Source of the DNA: Hypericum androsaemum
Taxonomy: Eukaryota > Streptophyta > Magnoliopsida > Malpighiales > Hypericaceae
DNA: 64,000 bases
Assembly: GCA_963995505.1 (NCBI GenBank)
Contig: OZ023189.1
Coordinates: forward strand, 17,135,495 to 17,199,494
Direction: 5' to 3'
A model generated the notes under the pieces. The model did no database searches, was not told the DNA's origin, and was given only the letters and a program-made list of their open reading frames with translations. The stretch's first letter is position 1, and the number at the start of each line of letters is the position of its first letter. Both the position numbers and the translations under genes were made by a program. Below are positions 45,865-61,440 of this stretch, in pieces.

Positions 45865-46890
45865 AGGACAAATTACTCTCACGTCTCTGAGGTTTGGTCA
45901 CCCTCCTCCTAGGGTCCCTGACTTTTGGAAAATGATTGTCCCATCCCTAAGTTTTGATGATAATAGACTACCGGGTCCCTGGAGCCAGAATATTTCATAT
46001 TCTCCGGCGATACCCCATTTAAAAAGACCAAAATGCCCTTCCTTGTTAAAAATCTTCATCCTCTTCCTAGAAATCAAAAATTTTCAATTAAAAATAAAAA
46101 TCAACAAAACGAATCTTCATCTCCGTCCCCAAATTTTCATCTTCGTCTCCAAATCTTCTTCTCCAAATCTTCTATAAGAATTTACTAAGAAACTAAAAAC
46201 CCAGAAAATAAAAACCCACAAAAACCCAAATCTTCTTCTCCTTCGTTGATCGCCGACGAAGATGTGGACGAGTGGATGCCCTCCGCTTAGAATCAGAGCT
46301 CCGTGGACGAGAGGATGCCCTCCGCTTGGAGTCGGAGTCCAGGGACCCTCGGGTTCGGCAGAGACAGGGATCCACGGGGCCTCCGTGGCCCACTTCCTCG
46401 TCTCGATCGTGGCTGCCTCGTCTCCGTTTCGGCACCGTCGTCTCCGTCCAATGCCTTCATCTCCAGTCTGCCCCTTCGGAAGTTAGGGAAGAAGAGGACC
46501 AAGAGTGGAAAATCTGGGTTTTAGGTCTCCAACGTTTTGGGTTTCTGAGTTCGAGGGATTGGGTTTAATTGTACAAGATTAATTATATATTTTTGATTGG
46601 GTTTAATTAGATATTTTTAGTATTTAGTTAATTGAGTATTATTGTTATTAATTGAGATAAAATGTGAAGAAGGAGTTGAAAGTAGAAGGAGAGAGAATTT
46701 TTTTTGTTTTTTAAGTGAGAGGGGTATTTTGGTCATTTCAAGTGGGGGTTCACCGGAGAAAAAGGAATATTCCGGCTCCAGGGACCCGAGAGTCTATTAT
46801 CATCAAAATTTAGGGACGGAATAATTATTTTCCAAAAGTCAGGGACCCTAGGGGGGTGACCAAACCTCAGCGACGTGAGGGTAATTTATC
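45865..46890. mobile_element. Mutator-like non-autonomous element
   Basis: The termini GGACAAATTACTCTCACGTC and GACGTGAGGGTAATTTATC are inverted for about 150 bp and share the CCGGGTCCCTGGAGCC / GGCTCCAGGGACCC phrase. The flanking 9-bp sequences TAAAAAAAC (45856-45864) and TAAAAAAAT (46891-46899) differ at one base. The interior (46240-46560) is GC-rich, with a direct repeat of GAGTGGATGCCCTCCGCTT / GAGAGGATGCCCTCCGCTT. Overlapping frames there are repeat artefacts. Confidence 0.8.
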
Positions 46891-46899
46891 TAAAAAAAT

Positions 46900-47340
46900 A
46901 AGATGATGCAAGAAATTCTTATTTGAGGTGTAGAATGATGCAAGAATTGGACAACGGGAACTCAGAATGTCTCCTTCCGTCTCCCGTCAAGTCTCCACCG
47001 TTGACTAACGACCCCATTACACGAGCTAAACCCTTCTCTTCTCCTCATTTTTTTCTCCCCTCGAGTTCTTTTATTTTCCCTCTTGTTAAAGATTGGTTCC
47101 TTTGTCGTTTGGAAGTAAAAGAACGGATAATTTATGTCATGAACATTGTTTGAAGGCATGAATGTGCTTTTACTAGCTTGAGAAGTTGCGGATATAAGGG
47201 TTCGTATATTTTCCATATTTTGGATCGAACTGCTATAACGTTTTAGAGTCGGTATTATGCAGGTAGAGACTAATGATTCATTATACAGAGGGTCTATATT
47301 TATACCGATGTGAGATTCATATTCCAACATATTGATTAGA
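46900..47340. other. Intergenic DNA with the second copy of the 4.6-kb gene-like repeat
   Basis: 47135-47228 is the inverted copy of 4636-4730; minus strand MENIRTLISATSQASKSTFM followed by PSNNVHDI. Otherwise no feature. Confidence 0.5.
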
Positions 47341-47662
47341 CTATCTCAGAGAACGTGCCACGAGGGGTCCTGTGATATTAGAATCTAATTCAAACTCAAA
47401 ACCTAAAAATATTGAGTGGGTAAATTTTCCGTACAATATTTATTAATTGAAAGTGAATTTTTGTAAAGTATTTTATTACTCACGATAACACTAGTACATC
47501 TTGAATACACCGAGAGGAAGACACCAAGAGGAAGACGTTATCAAAGGAGTCTACAACAACCGCACTCAGAGGCGTAGATGTGTTAATCTTGCACACCAAT
47601 GGTATAAGCTGGTTTTTATTGGATTAATATAGTTTATAATTTTCTGGAGACTTTCTGGAGAC
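47341..47662. repeat. 3' flank of subtilase copy A (duplicated at 56330-56618)
   Basis: Beginning CTATCTCAGAGAACGTGCCACG, this segment matches the 3' flank of subtilase copy B almost throughout. The tandem duplication therefore included at least about 300 bp beyond the stop codon. Confidence 0.85.
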
Positions 47663-49889
47663 TCACCCATCAACATCGTCAATCAAAGGTGGAGTTAGGT
47701 CTCCGGGCTGTATTCTGTTCACAATGATGGGAGTCCTAACACTGTGGAGGCCATTAGACCACACGAGTACTATAGATTCGAATAAGTTCTTTGTGAAACC
47801 TCTCCCCGAAACGGTGACGTTAAAGAATTTCCTCTCCTTCAAGGAAAGGACCTCAGGTTCCACTTTAACGATAAATTTCTGAGTTGCTGAAAACGTTGCC
47901 TTGTACATGGAATTGGATTGTCCAACATTGGTGACTACTCTACTGAATCGAAGCACGAAAGGTTTGTTTTCTGCCACTCTAGCTGTCAAAGAAGGGTAGT
48001 TGAAATCCAGGACCGGATCTTGTTCACTTCGTGTTGAGCAACTTCTATTGTCTCCTGTGATCGCTCGAAGCTTCTTTTCGTCGAAGCCAACACGACACAA
48101 CAGATTCAAGTAATCTTCTTCAAGTGCCTCGTAAACGAGACCGGGTTGAGCGGCATTTACATGATTAACTTGTCCAGATCCATACGCAAATTCACCCAGC
48201 AAGTGCGCAGTGGCACTCATGGGAGTTGCTGCAGGATGAGATGATTATTAGATGCAAAGTAGATCACCAGAAGTTTTTTCCAAGTAATAATAGGCTCATA
48301 ATTACCCGTTGTCATGATGGCCGATTGGATGGCAAAAGAAGACCAATCAGGATGAAATGATTTAATATAGGCAGCGATACCATCAACGTGAGGACAAGCC
48401 ATTGATGTTCCAGACAGAATGTTATATGTAACATTTCGCTTGTCGGCAGGATTCGGAAAATCGTTTGATGGTGCGATAGGGGAATATCCAGCCAAAACAT
48501 CTACTCCAGGAGCACTCACATCAGGCTGCAAAACAATGTCAACATAGTTTGAATTCTAAACAATCTCAACATGATTTCTTGCAAAGTCATGTGGGCGGCC
48601 CACATGAAGAGAAGGAAGGAACTATAGGTGCAGAAGGGTCCTCAACTGCTTCACTTGGCAGTATGGTTCCTACAGGAGCTCTGCAAGGACATGCCTCATA
48701 GTGACAACTTACTTTGTTGTGTTCAAATAGGATGCGGCAGCTTCATAATCTGCACTACTTATTGCCACTCCAGCAAATGGGATAACTTTGGAATAATCCG
48801 CATCGTCTTCGTCATTCTTATAGATGATTCCAACAGCACCTTCATTAAGTGCAAACGAAATCTCGGTTGAGCCAAGACCCAGAAATATTTTTCCCTTCAA
48901 TTTGGTACTGTCATAAGAAGCATCCGAAAAGTCTTTGTTAGATAATTAGATGATTTTTTAACCGAAAAAAAATCGACCGAGGAAATATAGTAAGCTTTTC
49001 TGAATTGGATAGCATAAATTACGTTCATTTACAAGCGGAAAGTTGGTTCCATTTAAGCTAAAAGAATTAACTGTCAACCCCTGGTGAAGTCAAAAGCCCG
49101 ATAAAGATTGTTATTATGTGTCTATTGTGATAGTATATGAAAAAGAAGAGGACGGGAAACATACAACTAGAGTCCTTCCATTCCCAAGAACAGCCTTAGC
49201 GATGATGCGACGATCCATGCTACTTGCTGCAACAGAGATCATCCATGGCGCAACACTTGTAATGCTTCCATAGCTAATATTATAATCATTGCCTCCAGAA
49301 TTGACTGTAAGAATTCCTTTGGCCATTCCATGAAAAGCACCAATTGCAATGGCATCCTGATCCATGGGTAGGACTTTGCTAAATCCTATAGACACTTTTA
49401 ATGTTATGAATTCAGCAAATAGGGAACAAAACGCGCAAAGAACACGGATACAAGAGATAACGTGATTCGGCCGAATGCCTACGTCCACGGTGAGAAAGGA
49501 GAACTTTTATTGATGGATCCGAGTCACAAAGCTATACAAAACCTTAGGGTAACATGCCTTTATATAGAGGCAAACCCTTGTACATCAAGCAAGCTATCTA
49601 GGTCAAATTAGGAGTCCAAAACCTAGTCCGAATAGAATAGGAAACAAGCCCACAAAATTTCCTCTTCAATTTCTTGACATCTCTAACAATCTCCACCTTG
49701 GCGAGAAATCATCCCATGGACGAACCATGAAGCTCCATCCGAACTTCAACAAACTCCACCTTTATGAAAGACCGCCCTATGAAGAACTATGAGAACTTGA
49801 GGAACCAAACCGACTCTACCAGCTCCAACTTGACCATAGATACACCGCCATCAATAATACCATCTCAACTTTCTGTCTTCCTTTTTCGT

Positions 49890-50807
49890 TCAATCACTTG
49901 GAGCCAGCCCCAAGCTTGAGCAACTCCCGAGCTTGTTTGGCGTATTCTCTCCAAACTCCATCGAACCCCAACTAGCAAGTCCACCTGCTGAAGCAACCTT
50001 GCAACCAATAAACGCGTTATCTATTCTCCGGTCAGCCCCATGCTCCACAACCTCGAACTGTTTCTCTGCTGGACCTTTTTGCCTCAAACCAATTCTACTT
50101 GCCATAGCATACAATGGGCAACCTTTTATTTCACCAAGAAGAACCCTCGACATACCACGAACTCCACAATTCGGTTTTGAGTGAGATACCCGATTCGCCC
50201 GTGGTGCTACCAACGGCTTCGCATTCCCCATGCAAAATCTACCCAACACCTTTGACGTGCACGTCTCTTTAGACAACCATAGCGGGAACTTGCTAACTTT
50301 GTCTCTACGAATCCCAACTCCACTCAAACCATTCATGTCAAGCTTCCGCTCCATCACACATGAGCTTTTCTTCCCTCTATCGGAACCCAACGAGGTAACT
50401 CCACCTACAACCGTGTTCCCCACTAACCTGTAGGTATTCCTAGCATTCCTTTCGCCCTTCATCACCACCACATCATCCTTCTCCACCTCTATTAGCCCAC
50501 CTACAACATTATAGTTGTACCCACTATAATCCAAGGCTCCTAACGAGATTAAATTCCTCTCCAATTTCGGAACATGCCTAACCCCACACAATTTTCTCTC
50601 AACACCATCCCACATTTTGATCCGAATATCACCTATGCCAGTAATTCTACAAGTAGAACCATCACCCATAGTCACCATACCTGAATCAACGAACTTGTAG
50701 GTGTCAAACCACCCTCTCTTGGGCGTCATGTGGAAAGAGCAAGCGCTATCCAAAATTCAGGAATCAGAAAGCTTTGGACCTGATAAGACAGAAAGAACAT
50801 CACCATC
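49890..50807 (-). CDS. Copia protease-region protein without integrase
   Basis: A 287-codon frame (50753-49890) starts near LDSACSFHMTPKRGWF, the copia retropepsin neighbourhood in which D-S-A is the catalytic triad equivalent. It runs through GDGSTCRITGIGDIRI and HVPKLERNLISLGALDYSG into the gag_pre-integrase region. The rest (from about residue 130) is not recognisable integrase. A stop separates this frame from Gag, whereas intact copia elements encode them as one polyprotein. Confidence 0.75.
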
Positions 50808-51590
50808 TTACTCGTCCGAATATGAGGCCATATTCACAGAACCCGATCCTTTTCCCTCGCGATCCCGAGTTCTTTTTGGACAATCCTTCTTCACGTGCCC
50901 TTTTTCTCCGCACTCGAAGCAATTTCCTTTGAACCTCCTTGACCTCGACCTGGATCCTCTTCCATCTTCGCTACGACCACCATGGCTACCCCTCACAACC
51001 AGCCCTTCCGCTTGTTCATCGCCAATTTTCTTTCTTTGATGAAACCCTAGCAGAGCACTTGTGATATCTTCCAACACCAGGGACTCCTTCCCCCAAGTTA
51101 GAGTTGTAACCAAATTTTTGTAGGAACCTAGTAAGAAATTTAGTAGCAACAATGCCTTGTCTTCTTCCTCGAACTTCACATCAACCTTTCTCAAGTCGCT
51201 CACGAGTTGACTGAAACTATTAATGTGTTGGCTCAAATCTGAGCCCTCCTTCATCTTGAGCCCGTACAATCTTTGCTTAATATAAAGCTTGTTCGACAAA
51301 GACTTAGACATATACCTTGCCTCCAATTTCTTCCATACCTCAGCTGGTGACTCCTCATCCATGACGTGATACATCACATCATCCGCCAAGCACAAGCAAA
51401 TTGTCGCCACCACCTTGGCCTCCATCTCCTTCCACTCTTGTTTCTCCATCTTCTCGGGCTTCTTCTCCGAGAGCGCGATGACCATCCCTTATTGCACGAG
51501 GAGATTCTTGACACGCCTTTGCCATAACCCAAAATTCGATGAACCATTGAACTTCACAAGAGAAAACTTCGCACCGTGATCCGACATCCT
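50808..51590 (-). CDS. Copia Gag with zinc knuckle (element-encoded)
   Basis: The open frame 51485-50808 gives most of a Ty1/copia Gag: WKEMEAKVVATICLCLADDV, EVWKKLEARYMSKSLSNKLY and FSQLVSDLRKVDVKFEEEDK form the UBN2-type core, and CFECGEKGHVKKDC is the CCHC nucleic-acid-binding knuckle. The natural start (SDHGAKFSLVKFNGSSNFGLW) lies upstream, near 51585, and is separated by a stop just before 51485. The protein is therefore nearly but not fully intact. It would package element RNA in virus-like particles. Confidence 0.85.
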
Positions 51591-51813
51591 CCAATCTTAG
51601 CTTTGATACCACTTGTTATGAATTCAGCAACTAGAGAACAAGATCGCACAAAGAACACGGACACAAGAGATAACGTGGTTCGGCCTAATACCTACGTCCA
51701 CGGTGAGAAAGGAGAACTTTTATTGATGGATCCGAGTCACAAAGCTATACAAAACCTTAGGGTAACATGCCTTTATATAGAGGCAAACTCTTATACATCA
51801 AGCAAGCTATCTA

Positions 51814-52146
<333 letters not shown>

Positions 52147-52625
52147 TCAACTTGCTACAAACAAAAATGGTTTGAAACTGATTAAAATCATCTGATTGTC
52201 TAACTGCAGATGTCTTTAGATCATGATCTAAAACACATTGCAGATAACCCACTTGTTGCAAGTGAAGTTGACGCCGCCTTTACAAACTCCCTTCCACTTT
52301 TTCGGAGGAGGACCAAAACCTTCATCACTAAAACTTGGTAATTCAGGCCATATTCCAGTGTCGATAACTCCGATAATAATATCGCTCTCTAACTGTAGAT
52401 TCCGACGAGCTGTCTCAGTGAGCCACAAGAAATTCTAAGATCTTGTGGTTAAGAAATTGTACTTCCTGTTGGAGAATGCAGAGACTACATCCTTCATACC
52501 TTAATTTGAACCATAAATTTCCTTGAATTTTACAATACCTAGTGACGTTAGGATACAAGTTCTTTGGCGATTCAACAAAGACTTCAGCACTTCCAATTTT
52601 TGCAAATCTCCGCGCATAACCATAG

Positions 52626-53248
52626 ATAAGGGTGACCACGAATCGAATCAAATTCAAATTATCAAAACTATAATCTATATTCAATTTATTCAAGAAAGAG
52701 TGCGAATTATAAGTAGTCGTATTCGAATTGAATTCATATGAATTGAATTTATTTATTTTTTACAATTCGAATTTTTTGAAAATTTAAATTTAATTTGAAT
52801 TTCTTGAATTTTTATATTTATAAACATGATATATATGGATGGAACTGAATCAACTACCTTGACCCAGCCTCGGGTTGCCGCCTGATACATATGGCCTTTT
52901 GCTTCTTGTAGGACGAGTCTTCGCCTGACGCGGCGTGTCCCCAGGCGATGGGACTTAACGGGAGGTGATGGGGACTAAAGTGGAATTTTTTGAAAGTTTG
53001 CCAAAGTGGAATTTTGAAATTTTAATTTTGCCTCCGTTTTTTTTCTCTTTCCAATTTGGTCCTATTTTTTATTTTTTATACATAATTCGATGAATTACCC
53101 AGTAAATCAAAAGTTCGATTCACCGAATAATCAATGAATTGACGAGTGTAAAACATATAGATCCGCATTCGATTTGCACAAAAACTAACTTGAATACGAA
53201 TTTAGATTCATATGAGCCGGTTCGAATTCGACTCAAACTTGGTCACCC
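52626..53248. mobile_element. hAT-like MITE
   Basis: The ends AGGGTGACCACGAATCG and the complement of CAAACTTGGTCACCCT are inverted, and the direct repeat TAACCATAG flanks it (52617-52625 and 53249-53257). The interior is AT-rich with many GAATTCGAAT words. A related end begins near 63808 at the right edge of the window. Confidence 0.7.
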
Positions 53249-53257
53249 TAACCATAG

Positions 53258-53476
53258 ACCAGAACTTTGCATTCACCAAAAAAATAAGCAGCAGATCAGT
53301 TCACAGTGAATAAGCCGCCTCAAGTCGAAAACAAACAGAGTCAACAACAGGCCCATAAAAGGGATAAGTGCAGGCAAGTCCATTCCCATACTTACGGGTG
53401 ACGCAATTATCATCGGGTTTCAAGAGAACACGTATAGCTTCATAAACGCTTTGAACCTTCCTCGCACCATCCCGCT
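53258..53476 (-). pseudogene. Coding-like exon remnant, part 1
   Basis: On the minus strand, joined with 53902-53960 across an insertion, an open stretch reads ILKRDGARKVQSVYEAIRVL then LKPDDNC. It is followed by a strong donor (GTAAGTATG near 53400). It looks like a true plant exon but the family is not recognised. Confidence 0.4.
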
Positions 53477-53901
53477 TTTTTTTTACATAAGTAAATTTTA
53501 TTATTGTAAGTATAATAATTACAACCTACTTAGTGTGAAAAGAAGTTGATAAACCTACTTAGTGTGAAAAGAAGTTGATAAACCTACTTAGTGTGAAAAG
53601 AAGTGGATACAGCCTATCAATCAAGTCTAAGTTATTTGGATTTTTTTTGGAGGAAGAAGAGGAGGAGAGGGAGAGGATAAAATTTTTTTAAGGATTTTTT
53701 TTAAATTTTTCTTTAAGATATCTCAACGCCACGTGAGATAAAAACGAGACCGTTTTAGTGATGTGGCAGTCTAGCTAGGATCAGAAATCGCCCGAGCTTG
53801 AACGGGACACATAGTACTAAAGTGTATATTTTTCTTGTAATTAACAATTACGACCTACTTAGCGCCAAAAGAGATTACCACCGTCGGCCTCGGTAAAACC
53901 T
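53477..53901 (-). mobile_element. Retroposed insertion with A-tail and 29-bp tandem repeat
   Basis: It is flanked by an imperfect direct repeat CCTCGCACCATCCCGCTT / CCTCACGCACCATCCCGCTT (53459-53476 and 53898-53917). On the minus strand it ends in an A-run beside the left copy, as expected for LINE-mediated insertion. Near the A-tail are three tandem 29-bp units containing ACCTACTTAGTGTGAAAAGAAG (53523-53610). Confidence 0.55.
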
Positions 53902-54120
53902 CACGCACCATCCCGCTTCAGTATTTGCCTTGGAGATGAAACCCTACGCAGGATAAAGGGAAGAAGATCATATTCGTGCCGTTATATTGTTCCCGGATAC
54001 CACAACGAAAGAGATAAACGAGGCTGCTAAAAAAAAAGATCATGAGCAACATAAAATTCTTGAGTGACAAAAAGTACTTGTTATATTATAACCAATTATG
54101 AAAATTCAAAGAAAAAAGTG
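53902..54120 (-). pseudogene. Coding-like exon remnant, part 2
   Basis: The continuation of the 53258-53476 reading on the other side of the insertion (RRVSSPRQILKRDG). No start codon is assignable. Confidence 0.35.
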
Positions 54121-54500
54121 GACTCTACAAAATCTGTCATTGATTAAAAAAAAGAAATCGTGACCGTCAAATAAAAAAGTTATATACGTACGTGCATAGT
54201 AGAATTTTCCCTACCAAATTTTTTGCGGTATTATAATTTTCATGTAAATACGAGTATTAATTAAATTTTAAGGTTAAAAAATAGAATTCTCTCGGAGTTT
54301 CTAGTCACGTGGGCCCAACAAGTGGCAGATTTTTTATGTGGTAGGATTTTTTGTGAGGTTTTAGACTGTAAATTTGTATATGTACAAGAGAATATAGTCA
54401 GTAACAGTCTTATCTAACAAAATTTTGAATTAGTTGATCTAATGCATGTCACTGTTGTTCCAACCAGAAGTAACTAAATCTCGTCGTAGTTCATCTCAGG
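54121..54500. repeat. Duplicated flank (matches 55565-56310)
   Basis: CGTGACCGTCAAATAAAAAAG and the following sequence recur at 55571, with a LINE fragment inserted into the second copy. This is a local tandem duplication of spacer DNA. Confidence 0.75.
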
Positions 54501-54539
54501 TTTGTGCTATTATTTCTTTTCATCTCAACTCAAGTTTGT

Positions 54540-55500
54540 AAAACGCAGGACTGTCTCAGGAGTCCCCAAAGAAACATGGTCATCAAACATTCAAGCGTTG
54601 CTGGTGCAGATATCAGCTTACACCAAATATCTCTTCGGGAGGATCGTAAACATGCTTTTCAGGAAAGAGATATCTCTTCATAATCTTGCTTAACTTTACT
54701 CCTAAGAAGAGGATGTGGCAGAAGACCCTTCAACAAAATCCTGAAGGGCAACTCCGATCTGGTGATTTCTTCATGTCCTCGTATATATTCATTGCATCAG
54801 CGGGAGAACCATCCCCTGATAGCTGCAGTGAGAATCCGGGTACAAATTCTCTTTCCTCGTGTCCTCCCATAACTGCATTGCTTCATCCATCTTCTCGCTC
54901 TTAGCCAATGCTATGATCAAGTAAGTCCTTGTATAGATTAGATACACATCGGGCTTATACCAATCTTGTTTCTGAATCAGCCGAAAAATCTGCACAAGTT
55001 CAATGATTTCCACTTCAGCTTAACCATAAAAACCATAAACTCATGACAGATGACAAACTCGGATGAAGTAAAGAATTAAACCCAATAAACCTCAAAATCA
55101 AGCATTTGTTGGACGACCAGTACAATTCGAAAGTTTACCTTATCAGGGTACCGATAATCAAATTCATCAACGCTTAATAGCCTGTTAAGAAATTATAAAT
55201 TTCTTGAACGACACCCTATAAAGTATCACTCTCATAACCAATGGTAGAACGTGTTCTATGAAGCATTTCATCCAACTTTGAGAAGACAAACCCTAAACTA
55301 AAACACAGAACCATTAAAATAAACCAACAAACAAAATGAGGATCTAAACGCAGCCCAGCTAATAAAACAACAAGAAGACTGATCAAGGTGGGTAAATCAA
55401 CAACCTTGATGGTCAACGCGACCTCGTCTTGCCGCTCGAGCTCGCCGAGAACGGTGACCATGTCCATCTTCAAAAGCCGATGAACTTGTCGAGCTTATCC
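54540..55500 (-). pseudogene. THA8-like short PPR protein, decayed
   Basis: Minus-strand pieces in order: KMDMVTVLGELERQDEVALT (about 55470-55400), followed by a donor; VDEFDYRYPDK near 55165-55135; PPR repeats EIIELVQIFRLIQKQDWYKP then LIIALAKSEKMDEAMQLWED (55013-54830); then, after a frame change, ADAMNIYEDMKKS and ELPFRILLKGLLPHPLLRSK (about 54810-54690). The order and wording match plant THA8-like PPR proteins, small RNA-binding organelle proteins of which THA8 acts in chloroplast group II intron splicing. Several frameshifts and stops, including TYL and CSY corruptions inside the repeats, show that it is not functional. Confidence 0.8.
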
Positions 55501-55654
55501 TCGTCGTCCAGTACCGGAGACCTAAACAATGAAGGACATCTGTAATTAATTTTAAAAAAAGAAAAAGAAACCGTGACCGTCAAATAAAAAAGTTACATAC
55601 GTACGTGCATAGTAGAATTTTCCCTACTAGGAATTTTGCGGTATTATGATTTTG

Positions 55655-56055
55655 GGTATGGATTCTGCTTTGTCCATTTGAGAAGCTCTTGTCGAAGGTG
55701 GGTCGATTAAGAAAATATGGCGTGTTCTTTTTGGTGCTATTGTGTGGGACATTTGGTATCATAGGAACACGATTATTTTCGAAGGAGGGAGAGTTAACAG
55801 AGAGGAGCTGATTAAGTCGATTCTATTTCGAGGACAAGAATGACTGAATTGGGCAAATTACTTGAAAGGCTCGGGTAATCAACATCTTATTATCCTTTTG
55901 GAGTCGTCGAATGTATTATGATTGGTTACTGTTCAATGGTGAGATTTCGAATGCAATGACTTTGGTGCATTGCACTCGGAATGTTCTGTTGGTGCCTATA
56001 ATGGTGGTTGAGGCTAAGCCTCTTTTTTATATATACATATCTACTTATCGAAATT
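55655..56055 (+). mobile_element. LINE 3' fragment inserted in duplicated spacer
   Basis: Plus-strand frame KIWRVLFGAIVWDIWYHRNT then IIFEGGRVNREELIKSILF is the C-terminal region of a plant LINE RT ORF. It ends in a short 3' UTR with TATATATACATATCTACTTATCG. It interrupts the second copy of the spacer repeat. Confidence 0.8.
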
Positions 56056-56329
56056 TCTTTCAAAATTTTACGGTTAAAAAATAGAATTCTCTCTGAACTT
56101 CTTGCCACGTGGGCCGCCCAACAGATGGCAGATTTTTTACGTAGTAGTATTTTTAGTGAGGTCTCGGGCTGTTAATTTGTATATGTACAAGATAATTCTA
56201 CTTTTTGATAGTCAGTAACAGTCTTGTCTAACAAGATTTCGAATTAGTTGACTCAATAGCGAAATGCCACGGTCGTTCCAACCAAAAGTAACTAAATCAT
56301 GTCAGGGTTCATCTCAGGTTTGTGCTATC

Positions 56330-56618
56330 TCAGAGAACGTGCCACGGGGGTCGTGTGAAGTTAGATTCTCTCTTTCAAGCTCAAAACCTCAAGATAAGGA
56401 GTAGGTAAATTTTCGGTACAATATTCATCAATTGAACGTGAATATTTGTAAAGTATTTTATTACTCATGAGAACACCATTACATCTTGAATACACCGAGA
56501 GGAAGATACCAAGAGGAAAACGTTATCAAAGGAGTCTACAACAACGGCTCTAAGAGGCGTACATGTGATAATCTTGCACACCAATGGAATAAGCTGGTTT
56601 TTATTAGATTAATATAGT
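56330..56618. repeat. 3' flank of subtilase copy B (duplicated at 47341-47662)
   Basis: Matches the copy A flank from CTATCTCAGAGAACGTGCCACG up to the last exon, showing the extent of the tandem duplication. Confidence 0.85.
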
Positions 56619-60208
<3,590 letters not shown>

Positions 60209-60720
60209 TTGAGTCCGAAGAAAGACTTTTTTTTGTAAGAATTGAGGGAAAGAACAACATTGTCTTCTTGGATTTATATATCTATTAGGACGATGAATAT
60301 GACAACAAAATCCATCCAGATCCATTTCATTTATTTCAATTGTGTCAAGATTGGAAGGAAACCAGAGCCTCCCATGTATGATCCATTTCAATTGTGTCAC
60401 AATTGGAATGAAACCGGGGCATTCCATGTATGTTTTGCTTCTTAATATAACATTACTTTCCAAAGACGCTCAAATTTCCGCAAAGAACTTACTGCCTAGA
60501 ACACATTTTAATTTAGCATAAAGTCTCTAATTCAAATGTACGAACTATGTAAACCTTTATAATATTGTTGATTAGTTGAGCTATGTATCAGGTCTCGAGT
60601 TTGGGTCCTTAAAAACGCGTCTAAGTCTTATAGATGTATTGAGTCGATGATTATGACAATTAAAACCATTTCCTTTACTAAAATTGTGTCATGATTGGAA
60701 GGATACCAAAACCAATAATG
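60209..60720 (-). promoter_or_regulatory. Subtilase B promoter with TATA box and tandem repeats
   Basis: On the minus strand AGATATATAAATCC (about 60284-60271) lies about 70 bp upstream of the first ATG (60208) and is a good TATA box. Further upstream a unit containing CATTTCAATTGTGTCA(A/C)(A/G)ATTGGAA ... CCATGTATG occurs twice in tandem (about 60324-60374 and 60381-60430). A third, weaker copy is near 60672-60710. Confidence 0.6.
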
Positions 60721-60990
60721 ATATTAACTAATGTAGATCGTAGGTAATGAAACATATTGATCTGTGCAATACTTATCTAAGATTTTCAAATTTACCGTAA
60801 AAGGAATCAAATTTACCAGATCCTTCTCAATCGAGAAACTTTATGATGGTCTCTACAATGATTGAATTTGGGCTTGACAAGGCCAAATCAGGATGGACCT
60901 GATTCACAAGTGGACCGGTGATAAAATCGTAATATATTCAAAAAGCAGGGGCAAAACCGACCAAGGGGTAAGAGATGACACCCACGTCAA
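60721..60990. other. Intergenic DNA
   Basis: No feature recognised. Confidence 0.4.
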
Positions 60991-61440
60991 AAAATGGTAT
61001 GCCCGATAATAAAAAAATAGTATGCCGTGTCATAATAACATGGTAAACCGTATCATGACAAGATGGTATGCCATGTACAACTTCTGTACTATATCATTTA
61101 ATTTATCAACTTTTTATTATAAGTATTTTTACATACCATCCGATATAATTGGGAATACCATTTGACATAATCGTATGTACTATTTTGACATAACTGAGCA
61201 TACCATAGTGAATTAAACTGGTATATTATTTAATTAATATAATTAATTTTAATATTATCGAACTAGCATACTATTTTGACATAAACTGACATGTCATTTT
61301 TACATAAGCGGACATACCATTGTATTATAAACAAGCATATTATTTTGACATAATTGAGTATACCATTTTATATAACCGGGTATACCATTTGAAATAACAA
61401 AATATACCATTTGACATAAATGACCATACCATTTAAACAT
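60991..61440. repeat. Degenerate tandem array of TACCATTTGACATAA-like units
   Basis: At least fifteen imperfect copies of a short phrase (A(T/C)ACCAT followed by T(T/G)(T/A)GACATAA and a few bases) run through this block at irregular spacing of about 20-35 bp. It has no coding potential. Confidence 0.65.

Noticed and set aside
60991..61440. CRISPR-like array
   Set aside because: Units are divergent and irregularly spaced, there are no unique spacers of constant length, and the DNA is plant nuclear.
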